DNA from: an uncultured Bacteroidia bacterium
GTDB taxonomy: Bacteria > Bacteroidota > Bacteroidia > Bacteroidales > UBA932
Direction: 5' to 3'
Assembly: GCA_902788175.1 (NCBI GenBank)
Contig: CADAJF010000002.1
Coordinates: 1 to 64,000, forward strand
DNA: 64,000 nt
Numbering within the stretch: position 1 is the first letter of the stretch; every line of letters begins with the position of its first letter. Positions 35,301-41,936 of the stretch are shown here, piece by piece. Below the pieces are notes generated by a model. It did no database searches, had not been told where the DNA came from, and saw only the letters and a list, made by a program, of their open reading frames with translations. A program made the translations under genes and the position numbers.

Positions 35301-35526
35301 TAACATCGGTATCAGCTACAGCATCCCCCGCAAGGTCCTGGGCAACGGCGTTTTCCAGTCCATCAAACTGGGCTTCTCCTGCACCAACGTCCTGATGCTC
35401 TACAGCAAGATGCGTGGCCTGGATCCGGAATCCATCTACGCAACTTCTACCAACGCCACTGGCTTTGAGTATGGTGCCACACCTACTTCCCGTGCCTATG
35501 TCTTCAATGTATCCTTCGGATTCTAA
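32392..35526 (+). CDS. SusC-like TonB-dependent transporter (pair 2)
   Basis: A 1044-residue SusC family protein with signal peptide (MKNLFLRVTMTIALLSAGLT, ends AFAQS), regulatory-like domain (STVRGTVKDAAGEAIIGAAV), plug (RIVLRGNSSLTSLNQPLIVV, TVLKGASAAALYGSRAGNGV) and barrel ending YVFNVSFGF. It is similar in plan to SusC1, especially through the plug, but the extracellular loops differ, suggesting a different glycan. A second ATG two codons downstream (32398, MKNLFL) may be the real start. It is co-transcribed with SusD2, which starts 14 bp after its stop. Confidence 0.96.
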   Translation: MHMKNLFLRVTMTIALLSAGLTAFAQSTVRGTVKDAAGEAIIGAAVQVQGTQNGAVTDMDGAFVLPGVRQGDKLEVSCIGYANQVITWTGGPVNVTLEEDSEMLEGTVVTALGITREKKTLGYALQDVKGDALVDARESNLANALTGKVAGLSIVRSSNGPGASSRIVLRGNSSLTSLNQPLIVVDGVPMDNFVGASNNDFWNPTEDMGSGLQDINPEDVESMTVLKGASAAALYGSRAGNGVILITTKKGAQNPGLGITVTGTVAFTGEFTRPKMQNKYGQGTLGEYDNITSLSWGPEITGQTVTKWDGSSAPLQAFDNVKGFFQTGITDTENVTFSQKYGKTGVYTSWTRTNDVSRIPGSTLARNNMMLRGTSTFGKGDKWHLDAKIQFIRTQANNRPIAGGNPDKVYMLKMYVMPISVDIRDFKDAVDANGDMFFFGEKDNSGSNPWWDARFRTNQDVRNRFLMNASLGYDFTDWLSLELRAGSDMYLTETESKQYAGNKTYGSYTGSYGMGESRFYENNFSFLLKAQKDNLFGDFGASATLGGNLMDRENRGMSGNQKQLLIPNLFDLNNAKSDKPTVSESYSHRKMNSLYGSVQFNYGGWVFLDATLRNDWTSTLSPKNRSYLYPSVSLAWVITDMLAKYSEIPGWLSFAKLRASYAEVGNDMNPYQLYNVYKSGTDNFSNPIFWSESVLYDDNVKNELIKSWEAGLDLRFFDSRVGLDVSWYKTNATNQLINLPSSSIAYSSKKINAGNIQNQGWEAVLNVEPVRNRDFLWRSTFNFATNKNKIIDLAEGVEEFSLGGYDNLRIVAKVGGEYGDIYGSKYARVEDETSEHYGKLILNGDGLPTSAGGSHYLGNQNPVANLGWINNFTWKDLTFSFQIDARIGGKMFSGTLGTMENAGTAAWTVDGREEDSLLIEGVQKDENGNYFENTKTTTAQRYWQQVAGRAGGNLGITEENLYDATNVRLRNIGISYSIPRKVLGNGVFQSIKLGFSCTNVLMLYSKMRGLDPESIYATSTNATGFEYGATPTSRAYVFNVSFGF

Positions 35527-35540
35527 TCATTGCGTATACC

Positions 35541-37595
35541 ATGAAAATTAATAAAATACTTGCTTTAGCAGCGGGTCTGGTAGCCTTGGTCGCCTGCCGT
35601 GACTTTGAGGAAATCAACAAAGACCCCAAAGCGGCTGGTGCCCAGGACCTTAAGCCTTACTGGGCTCTGGATAGGGCTATCGTGTCAGACCAGCAGAATC
35701 CTAACGACGCGGAGCGTGTCTTTGTTATTTATTGGGCCTCTCTGGGGCACATTAACGGAGATGACGGTTATGGCGTAACTGGAGGCGAATCCTATGACGA
35801 CTATGCTAGTTGCTTATATGGCATTACGCGCAGTTGCATTACTTCCGCAAACAATGCAATTATCGTTGCCAAGCAATGGCTTGATGGGGAGTTCGGCGAG
35901 CTTTCCGATCACGAAAAGGTCTCTTTTGCCAATACTATAGCTTATGCCCGCATCTGGCGCGTGTATTTGCTGACCGAGTTCGTTGACTCGTTCGGTTCAT
36001 TTACCACTGATTTTGAGTCTATTTCTCCCAAGTACCAGAGTGTGGAAGATTGTTATAAGTTCATGTATACTGAGCTTGCAGAGGCTATCCCGGCCATTGA
36101 TTTAAGTCTGGCACCGAACGATACAGAGAAAAACGCCGATCCAGCCTACGGGATGGATCCCGCCAAATGGAAGGACTTCGGTATCTCCATGTGGATGAGG
36201 CTTGCCATGCGCCTTTCTGAGGTACAACCTTCTACTGCCAAGGCCGAATTCGAAAAAGCTTTGGCCGCAGGTGGTGGTGTCCGCACCATCGAGGGGACTT
36301 TCAGAGTAGCGGAAAAAGACGGCTGGTGGGACCTTTCCGGTGTAATGAGCCGTACCTGGAACCGCCTGCTGCTGTCCAACACCATGGCCAACCTCATGAC
36401 AAATTTTGGTGGTGCCAAAGTAGAGGATATCCTTCAAGATAGCGGGAAGCGTTTTTATAAAGAAGCACCCAGTGCTACCAAGATAGCTGAAACCTATGGC
36501 CCCTACATTAAGGATGCTCACGAGTATCTTGGAATCCATATGGTGAACAAGGACGGAAAGATTATTTATGAGCCCTCCGACAGTCCTACCTGGGGTTATT
36601 TCTTCGACGGTATCCCGTCCAAGATTGATCCCCGCGCGTTTGCGTACTACACCCTTCCCGGAGACTACGACAATCGTATTGAGACGGGCTATTGCACTTC
36701 CCCCCGTCCTCCGAAGCCTGACGGCGAAGACGAAAAGGCTCTTCCTATCACTCCGTATCTTGACAAAAAGAACGAGGCGCTGCCCATCGATGTCACCTAC
36801 TCCTGGAACGGCATGGTGAGCGGCTGGGCTTTTGACGATACCTTCTGGAATGAAACCGGTATCGGCACTTGTCCTAAATCTCCGAGGAAAGTTGCCTACA
36901 CACGTTGGCACACCTTCCCCCCGCTGTCCGAGCGTTATCGTAACAGCAAGGAGTACCGCGTATTCTTCGGCCCTTGGGAGACTTACTTCCTCCTGGCAGA
37001 GGCCGCAGTGCGTGGCTGGAATGCCGGTATCAGCGCAGAAGAAGCCTACAACACTGGTATTCAGCTTAGTTTTGAGTACCTGAACGTAGATGCCAACTAC
37101 AACGCCTACATCAACTCCGAGGACTACAACCGCGTGGGTACTTCCGTGAAGTTCGGCCACACCGCCGAGCCCGCCAACTACACCATCAACTACAAGGATC
37201 CTGTTTCCGGCAACCTGAAGACCACCCAGTACAAGTATCCGGATGCTTCCAAGGTGCTGTACAAGGGCAAGAAGCTCAACGACCAGCTCACCAAGATCAT
37301 CACCCAGAAGTACATTGCCAACGCTCCCTGGCTGCCTGTGGAAAGCTGGTGCGACCACCGTCGCCTGGGCCTGCCGTTCTTCGAGATTCCCGTTAGCACC
37401 ACGGAGCTGAACTATCTCGCCGGCTGGACCAAGAACTCCTGGCAGAATGGCCAGAAGGTAGGTTACTACCCCCAGCGTATGAAGTATCCTTCTTCCCTGC
37501 GGAATGCCAGCCCCGAGGAGTATCAGAATGCCCTCAACCTGATGGGTATGACCGATGAGAACATCACCACCCCGCTGTGGTGGGCTCTCAAGTAG
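35541..37595 (+). CDS. SusD-like nutrient-binding lipoprotein (pair 2)
   Basis: A 684-residue lipoprotein (LVALVACRDFEEINKDP). Family features are the NKDP start, helical repeats (ANTIAYARIWRVYLLTEFVD, WKDFGISMWMRLAMRLSEVQ), the middle YFLLAEAAVRGW and the late IITQKYIANAPWLPVESWCD. It is about 130 residues longer than SusD1; the extra length lies mainly in the central region facing the glycan. It partners with SusC2. A strong terminator follows at 37619. Confidence 0.95.
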   Translation: MKINKILALAAGLVALVACRDFEEINKDPKAAGAQDLKPYWALDRAIVSDQQNPNDAERVFVIYWASLGHINGDDGYGVTGGESYDDYASCLYGITRSCITSANNAIIVAKQWLDGEFGELSDHEKVSFANTIAYARIWRVYLLTEFVDSFGSFTTDFESISPKYQSVEDCYKFMYTELAEAIPAIDLSLAPNDTEKNADPAYGMDPAKWKDFGISMWMRLAMRLSEVQPSTAKAEFEKALAAGGGVRTIEGTFRVAEKDGWWDLSGVMSRTWNRLLLSNTMANLMTNFGGAKVEDILQDSGKRFYKEAPSATKIAETYGPYIKDAHEYLGIHMVNKDGKIIYEPSDSPTWGYFFDGIPSKIDPRAFAYYTLPGDYDNRIETGYCTSPRPPKPDGEDEKALPITPYLDKKNEALPIDVTYSWNGMVSGWAFDDTFWNETGIGTCPKSPRKVAYTRWHTFPPLSERYRNSKEYRVFFGPWETYFLLAEAAVRGWNAGISAEEAYNTGIQLSFEYLNVDANYNAYINSEDYNRVGTSVKFGHTAEPANYTINYKDPVSGNLKTTQYKYPDASKVLYKGKKLNDQLTKIITQKYIANAPWLPVESWCDHRRLGLPFFEIPVSTTELNYLAGWTKNSWQNGQKVGYYPQRMKYPSSLRNASPEEYQNALNLMGMTDENITTPLWWALK

Positions 37596-37618
37596 TCTGA
37601 AGTTTTTGTCTGAACGAT

Positions 37619-37653
37619 TTCGGGCGACCCCTCCCAGGGCCGCCCGATTTTTT
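37619..37653 (+). terminator. Rho-independent terminator of SusC2/SusD2 operon
   Basis: Stem TCGGGCG/CGCCCGA with inner CCCT/AGGG, followed by six T. Confidence 0.92.
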
Positions 37654-37662
37654 GGAGAGAGA

Positions 37663-37712
37663 GCCGATCAAGTCGGCCATGACACCGTGTCATTCCCGGC
37701 TTGACCGGGAAT
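37663..37712. repeat. Cluster of three short palindromes
   Basis: GCCGA-TCAAG-TCGGC (37663-37677), TGACACCGTGTCA (37680-37692) and ATTCCCGG-CTTGA-CCGGGAAT (37692-37712) follow each other, up to the fucosidase stop codon. The last belongs to the dispersed family also seen at 23197, 23362 and 45164. Confidence 0.8.
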
Positions 37713-39068
37713 CTACAGGCTGAATTTCAACGCCAGGGGCTCCTGGGGGAGGCTTTTGGGCAGGCAGACGGTCACGGTGCCGTCTTTGACTGTGGCCTTG
37801 AGTTTTTTCCCGTTATTGAGGAGGGTGACCTTGCCGCCTTTGGGGAGATTCCCCGTCCAGGACAGCGTTGAAGGCAGGACCTCCCCGTCCGGAAGGGCAT
37901 AGATGGCGTAGAGCGTTTCTCCGTCCTTGGAAGCGTTGAACCAGAGCTTGCCGCAGTTGTAGCGCTCTGTGGTTCGGGTGCCGTAAAGGGCCTCGCCGCA
38001 TCGCTCCAGCCATGCACCTATTTCCTGCAGAATATCGGCGGCCTTGTCCTCAATAATGCCTTCCGGGGTGGGACCCACGCCCAATGCCAGGCAGCCGCCC
38101 TTGGCGCTGATCTCGGCCAGGATGCCAATTACCCTGCGGGCGCTTTTGTAGGGCGCGTCAGGTGTCCAGCCCCAGTCGTTGCTTAAGGTGATGCAGGATT
38201 CCCAGGGGTAGTGCAGCTGCGTAGCGGGGATGGACTGCTCCGGCGTCCGGTAGTTCTCGTTGGGCCCGTGGATGGTGCGGTCTACGCAAATTAGCCCGGG
38301 GCTCACCCTGCGGGCGTCAGGGAGGACTTCCTCCAGCCCCACCTGGTCTCCGCGAATCCAGCCGCCGTCCAGCCAGAGGATATCCAGTCGTCCGTAGCGG
38401 CCGCCGGTGATTTCCTTCAGCTGGTTCTTGGTATAGGCCACATAGCTCTCCCACCAGTCCGGGTGCTGCTCTACCTTATAATTGATACCGCGCCCGGGCG
38501 TGGCGTAATAGGGGTTCCAGAAGCCCTCGCAGTGCCAGTCCGGCTTGGAGAAATAGGCGCCAATCAGAAAACCCTTGGGGCGGAAGGCGTCAAAGACATG
38601 CCGGGCTATGTCCTTTTGGGGATGGGTGGAAAAAGGTCCGGCCTTGGCCACGCTGAAGTCCGTGTACTGGGAGTCAAAAAGACAGAAGCCGTCGTGGTGT
38701 TTGGTGGTGAAAATCATGTACTTCATGCCTGCACGTTCGAAGACATCGGCCCACTGTTCCGGGTTAAAATCCACGGGGTTGAACTCCTTGGAGAGCCCCC
38801 AGTACCACTGCTTGTAGCCTTCGTAGGTGCTTCCCTCCGGGCGCACTATCCAGTCCTCGTTGCAAAGGTTCCAGGACTCCACGATTCCCGGAACGCTGTA
38901 AAGCCCCCAGTGCATCAGAACGCCAAACTTAAGGTCTTGCCAGCGGTCCAGTTTTTCCAGTACCAGCGGATCCGTGGGCCACTGGTAGTCATCAGAATGT
39001 TTGTTTTGGGCCAAGGTGCCCGCTGCGGCCGCCAATAGCAGGGCCAGCGCCAGAACGGTCTTTCTCAT
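37713..39068 (-). CDS. GH29 alpha-L-fucosidase
   Basis: A 451-residue secreted enzyme (MRKTVLALALLLAAAAGTLA signal). GH29 hallmarks are LKFGVLMHWGLYSVPG, FTTKHHDGFCLFDS, and ILWLDGGW with the nucleophile Asp234. A C-terminal beta-sandwich follows (KLWFNASKDGETLYAIYALP onward). The acid/base residue is not assigned. It releases alpha-linked fucose from glycans such as fucosylated N-glycans or mucin-type chains. It is convergent with SusD2. The start at 39068 gives the best signal peptide; another ATG lies three codons upstream. No strong promoter box was recognised. Confidence 0.94.
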   Translation of the reverse strand: MRKTVLALALLLAAAAGTLAQNKHSDDYQWPTDPLVLEKLDRWQDLKFGVLMHWGLYSVPGIVESWNLCNEDWIVRPEGSTYEGYKQWYWGLSKEFNPVDFNPEQWADVFERAGMKYMIFTTKHHDGFCLFDSQYTDFSVAKAGPFSTHPQKDIARHVFDAFRPKGFLIGAYFSKPDWHCEGFWNPYYATPGRGINYKVEQHPDWWESYVAYTKNQLKEITGGRYGRLDILWLDGGWIRGDQVGLEEVLPDARRVSPGLICVDRTIHGPNENYRTPEQSIPATQLHYPWESCITLSNDWGWTPDAPYKSARRVIGILAEISAKGGCLALGVGPTPEGIIEDKAADILQEIGAWLERCGEALYGTRTTERYNCGKLWFNASKDGETLYAIYALPDGEVLPSTLSWTGNLPKGGKVTLLNNGKKLKATVKDGTVTVCLPKSLPQEPLALKFSL

Positions 39069-39140
39069 AACAATCATGGTTTTTCACAAATATCGGCAGA
39101 AAAAGTGAAATAACCATCATCCCCCCTCCCGGGGCCGGCC

Positions 39141-39200
39141 TTATTGTTTCATGAGGGCCACGAACTCTTCCGGTGTGCAAATGGTAATGCCGGAGGGGTG
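39141..39200 (-). pseudogene. Possible remnant of a PIN toxin C-terminus
   Basis: Between an in-frame stop and TAA the minus strand encodes NHPSGITICTPEEFVALMKQ. Its TPEEFxA core matches the C-terminal FLTPEEFLAKL of the intact PIN toxin that ends at 40031. No other part of a toxin gene remains. The match is short, so this is tentative. Confidence 0.35.
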
Positions 39201-39272
39201 ATTTTAGACGAATGGGAGTAGGATCAATCCTGCAAAAACATATCATTTTTCCATAAAATACAAGGAGGATGT

Positions 39273-39318
39273 TTTGCAATTTTGAAAAAATGTTATATCT
39301 TTGCATAAAATGTTATAT
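39273..39318 (+). promoter_or_regulatory. Promoter and probable operator of the toxin-antitoxin operon
   Basis: TTTG (39273-39276), a 19-bp spacer and TATCTTTG (39296-39303) form a good promoter. Two direct copies of AAAATGTTATAT (39287-39298 and 39307-39318, 20 bp apart) overlap and follow the -7 box, as expected for autoregulation by a ribbon-helix-helix antitoxin. Confidence 0.7.
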
Positions 39319-39321
39319 ACT

Positions 39322-39597
39322 ATGGGAACACAAGCACGGATACAAACCGCATTTCGCCTCCGTCCAAGCTTATTGGAGCGGATAAAAAAGGAGGCCAGTT
39401 TCAGGAAACAGTCGGTAAACGCTTATGTAGAAACCGTATTGGAAAGGGAAACCCAATTGATTTGGCCCAAACTCCCCAAAGAATTCTTCGAAGAGCCGGA
39501 GGATTTATTTAATTGCAAGGGACACATCCCTTCACCCACGAAAGAAATGCTGGAAACAGATCCTAAACTTGCCCATATATGGAACATCGGCGCTTAA
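39322..39597 (+). CDS. Ribbon-helix-helix antitoxin
   Basis: A 91-residue protein. Residues about 4-36 form a ribbon-helix-helix DNA-binding fold (QARIQTAFRLRPSLLERIKK through VNAYVETVLERE), and the C-terminal half, rich in Pro/Glu, likely wraps the toxin. It precedes and overlaps a PIN-domain gene, the standard order for type II toxin-antitoxin pairs. The start at 39322 (MGTQARIQ) is chosen because the promoter box ends at 39303; ATG at 39310 is also downstream of it and possible. Confidence 0.8.
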   Translation: MGTQARIQTAFRLRPSLLERIKKEASFRKQSVNAYVETVLERETQLIWPKLPKEFFEEPEDLFNCKGHIPSPTKEMLETDPKLAHIWNIGA

Positions 39598-40031
39598 AGG
39601 TAATGATTGACACCAACGTTCTTTTAGACGTTATGTGTCCCGACAACAGGCCCTCTACAGAAACCTCCACTGCTATTTTCCGGGCCATCAAAAAGGGCGT
39701 CCTGGAAGGCGAACTCTCCACTCAGAGCATTGTTGACGCTGCTTATGTAGCCTCCCGCACAGAAGGAAAAGAGCTGCTCAATTTCAAGCAAAAGGTGCAG
39801 GAGTTACGCAATTATATCAATATTGGAGGCATTGACCAGTTCAGCCTTTTCGCTGCAGTGCAAAAAGGAACAGGAGATTTCGAGGATGACGTTCAATATG
39901 AACACGCATACGACTCAGGCTGCGACGTGCTTCTTACCAACGACAAAGAGTTCCTTAAGCACTACGCAAAGAAAGAGGTCCCCATAAAATTTCTGACCCC
40001 GGAAGAATTCCTGGCCAAGTTGCAGGCGTAA
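39579..40031 (+). CDS. PIN-domain toxin (VapC-like ribonuclease)
   Basis: A 150-residue PIN-domain protein. Conserved acidic residues lie in MIDTNVLLDV (Asp11), the middle STQSIVDAAYVA, DFEDDVQYEHA and LLTNDKEF, the expected metal-binding set for this RNase fold. Toxins of this class cleave RNA, often tRNA. The gene overlaps the antitoxin by 19 bp if started at 39579; the alternative ATG at 39603 (MIDTN) would give a 142-residue protein without overlap. The stop abuts that of the convergent GHL10 gene, with no gap. The pair lies inside the glycan locus as a small insertion. Confidence 0.85.
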   Translation: MEHRRLKVMIDTNVLLDVMCPDNRPSTETSTAIFRAIKKGVLEGELSTQSIVDAAYVASRTEGKELLNFKQKVQELRNYINIGGIDQFSLFAAVQKGTGDFEDDVQYEHAYDSGCDVLLTNDKEFLKHYAKKEVPIKFLTPEEFLAKLQA

Positions 40032-41120
40032 TTACTCCTTCAGGGCGGCGGCAAGGGCTTCCCAGTGTTCCGGAGTCATGCTGCCGGGGGTGAAGAGGCA
40101 AATGCCGGCGGCACCGGCCTCACGGGCGCCGTTTACGGCAGTAGCTATCTCGGACGGAATAAGGCCGGACTCTTCAGGGTCTTCCAGTTCCACCTTCCGC
40201 TTCCATTCACGGCAGATGAAAAGGCCGCTGATAACGGGCACATTCCCAGCGGCGGCCACTTCCTCTGCCGTTACCGTGCCCACCCACTGGGCCGGCTCCA
40301 GGTAAAAGTCATTGTAGTTCATGGGGAAGAGCATGTCCACATCCCATTTGTCCCATTCCTGACGCACCATCCAGCGGGCGTGAGAGGCAGGGCCGGGGAA
40401 TACATCGGCGCTCACTTTCTTGCCTGCGGCGTGCACGGCGGCGCAGATTTCATTCACCAGGGCAGTTACCTGGTCGCAGCGGAACTGGGCCCATTCCTCC
40501 ACCTTGGAAGGATCTTCCACTTCCTTGATATCAATGCCCGTGAGCTCCTTGAAAGCACTTACGCAGTCGTCGCAATAGCAATAGTCTGCCGGGGGATATT
40601 CCTCGTCCATCACCAGGCCATACTTGTCCCACAGGCCACGGGAAAGGATAACGTCCGGGTAACGGATATAGTCCAGCTGCACATAATCCACATCCGGAAT
40701 GCGGGCAATAGCTGTCATCTGCTCCACAAGGTGGGCATGCACCTCCGGATTCCGGGGGTCAAGTGCCTTATAATAAGGGACATACGCCGGAAATTCATCG
40801 GCGCTCTGCCCCAGGCGGTTCACGGCATACCAGTGATGCGGTTTATCGGCGCGCAGCATGCAGGGAATCCAGGCATGGTACTCCAGTCCCTCGGCGTGCG
40901 CCAGGGCCGATGCCTTGGCCACGATCTCCGGATTGCCATTCTCCAGGCAAACACCCACAACGCCCTGGGACTTCCAGAACTGAAAGTCCTTCTGGAGCTT
41001 GTCAAAGTCTGTTTTTTCATTGATACCTTGCCAAACATACACAGGGAACTTAGCTTGCTCCTGGGTGCAGGAAGCCAGAAGGGCAATGGCTGCCAAAAGG
41101 GAGAGGAGGATTCTTTTCAT
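40032..41120 (-). CDS. GHL10-type family 10-like glycosyl hydrolase lipoprotein
   Basis: A 362-residue lipoprotein (LLAAIALLASCTQEQ). It matches the GHL10/DUF187-like (PF02638) barrel: YHAWIPCMLRADKPHHW, VDYVQLDYIRYPDVI (the family's HLDYIRYP block), CYCDDCVSAFKELTG and VDMLFPMNYNDFY. Enzymes in this clan are thought to cleave glycosidic bonds; no substrate can be inferred firmly here. It is divergent from the CBM9-like gene across a 60-bp spacer and sits in the mannosidase locus. An open frame continues 186 codons upstream only as antisense to the neighbour, so the start is 41120. Confidence 0.88.
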   Translation of the reverse strand: MKRILLSLLAAIALLASCTQEQAKFPVYVWQGINEKTDFDKLQKDFQFWKSQGVVGVCLENGNPEIVAKASALAHAEGLEYHAWIPCMLRADKPHHWYAVNRLGQSADEFPAYVPYYKALDPRNPEVHAHLVEQMTAIARIPDVDYVQLDYIRYPDVILSRGLWDKYGLVMDEEYPPADYCYCDDCVSAFKELTGIDIKEVEDPSKVEEWAQFRCDQVTALVNEICAAVHAAGKKVSADVFPGPASHARWMVRQEWDKWDVDMLFPMNYNDFYLEPAQWVGTVTAEEVAAAGNVPVISGLFICREWKRKVELEDPEESGLIPSEIATAVNGAREAGAAGICLFTPGSMTPEHWEALAAALKE

Positions 41121-41142
41121 GACGCTTTTTTCTAAATCTCCG

Positions 41143-41160
41143 TAAATATAACTATTTTTG
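41143..41160. promoter_or_regulatory. Divergent promoter boxes, GHL10 and CBM9-GH92-manA
   Basis: Minus strand TATATTTA (41143-41150) for the GHL10 gene, and plus strand TATTTTTG (41153-41160) for the CBM9-like gene starting at 41181. Confidence 0.6.
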
Positions 41161-41180
41161 TAAAAATTTACTATCATCGC

Positions 41181-41924
41181 ATGAAACGTTTTCTCCTTCC
41201 CGCCCTGCTGCTTGTAGCCATCGCCTGCGGCGAAAAAGCCCCCCAGACCCCCCAACCACGCATTTACAACGCTCCTAAAGTAAGCGGTATCATCCTGGTG
41301 GACGGCATCCTGGACGAACCTGACTGGCAAAACGCTCCCCAGAGCGAAGCCTTCGCAGACATCCGCGGCGTGGACTTCGAACCCCGTCCCACCCAGGAAA
41401 CCTTCATGAAAATGCTCTGGGACGAGGAATACCTCTACATAGCCGGTATCATCCATGAGCAGAACGTAACTGCCAGCCTCACGGAGCATGATGCCATCAT
41501 CTACAAAGACAATGATTTCGAGATTTTCATAGACCCGGACGGAGACTGCCGCAATTACTTCGAGATTGAGACCAACGCCCTGGGCACCGTCATGGACCTG
41601 CTGATGGACCGCCCCTACAGCCAGGACGGCCATTTCTTCCTGCCCTGGGACTGCCGCGGCCTCAAGCTGGCCACCCACGTAAGCGGTACCCTCAATGACA
41701 ACTCAGACACCGACAAAGGCTGGACGGTGGAGGTAGCCATCCCCTTCGAGGCCCTCACCGTAGATTTCAAGAACCCCAAAGAGCTCCAGGACTGGCGCAT
41801 CAATTTCTCCCGCGTAGAGTGGCTCAAACCCGGCGGCCCGGAAGAGAACTGGGTCTGGAACCCCACCGGCGTAGTGGACATGCACCAACCCCAATCCTGG
41901 GGCATCCTGCACTTCGAGCAATAA
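41181..41924 (+). CDS. CBM9-like carbohydrate-binding lipoprotein
   Basis: A 247-residue lipoprotein (LLLVAIACGEKAP). Features of the carbohydrate-binding family 9-like fold are LVDGILDEPDWQNAPQSEAF, YLYIAGIIHEQNVTAS, DNDFEIFIDPDGDCRNYFEI, WTVEVAIPFEAL and the closing WGILHFEQ. No catalytic motif is present. It probably binds glycan ends at the cell surface and helps the adjacent GH92. It is the first gene of a three-gene run, with 12 bp to GH92. Confidence 0.85.
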   Translation: MKRFLLPALLLVAIACGEKAPQTPQPRIYNAPKVSGIILVDGILDEPDWQNAPQSEAFADIRGVDFEPRPTQETFMKMLWDEEYLYIAGIIHEQNVTASLTEHDAIIYKDNDFEIFIDPDGDCRNYFEIETNALGTVMDLLMDRPYSQDGHFFLPWDCRGLKLATHVSGTLNDNSDTDKGWTVEVAIPFEALTVDFKNPKELQDWRINFSRVEWLKPGGPEENWVWNPTGVVDMHQPQSWGILHFEQ

Positions 41925-41936
41925 AAATCCCCTCCT

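Noticed and set aside
40032..41678. Long version of the GHL10 gene starting at 41678
   Set aside because: The extra 186 codons are antisense to the CBM9-like gene; the lipoprotein signal begins at 41120.
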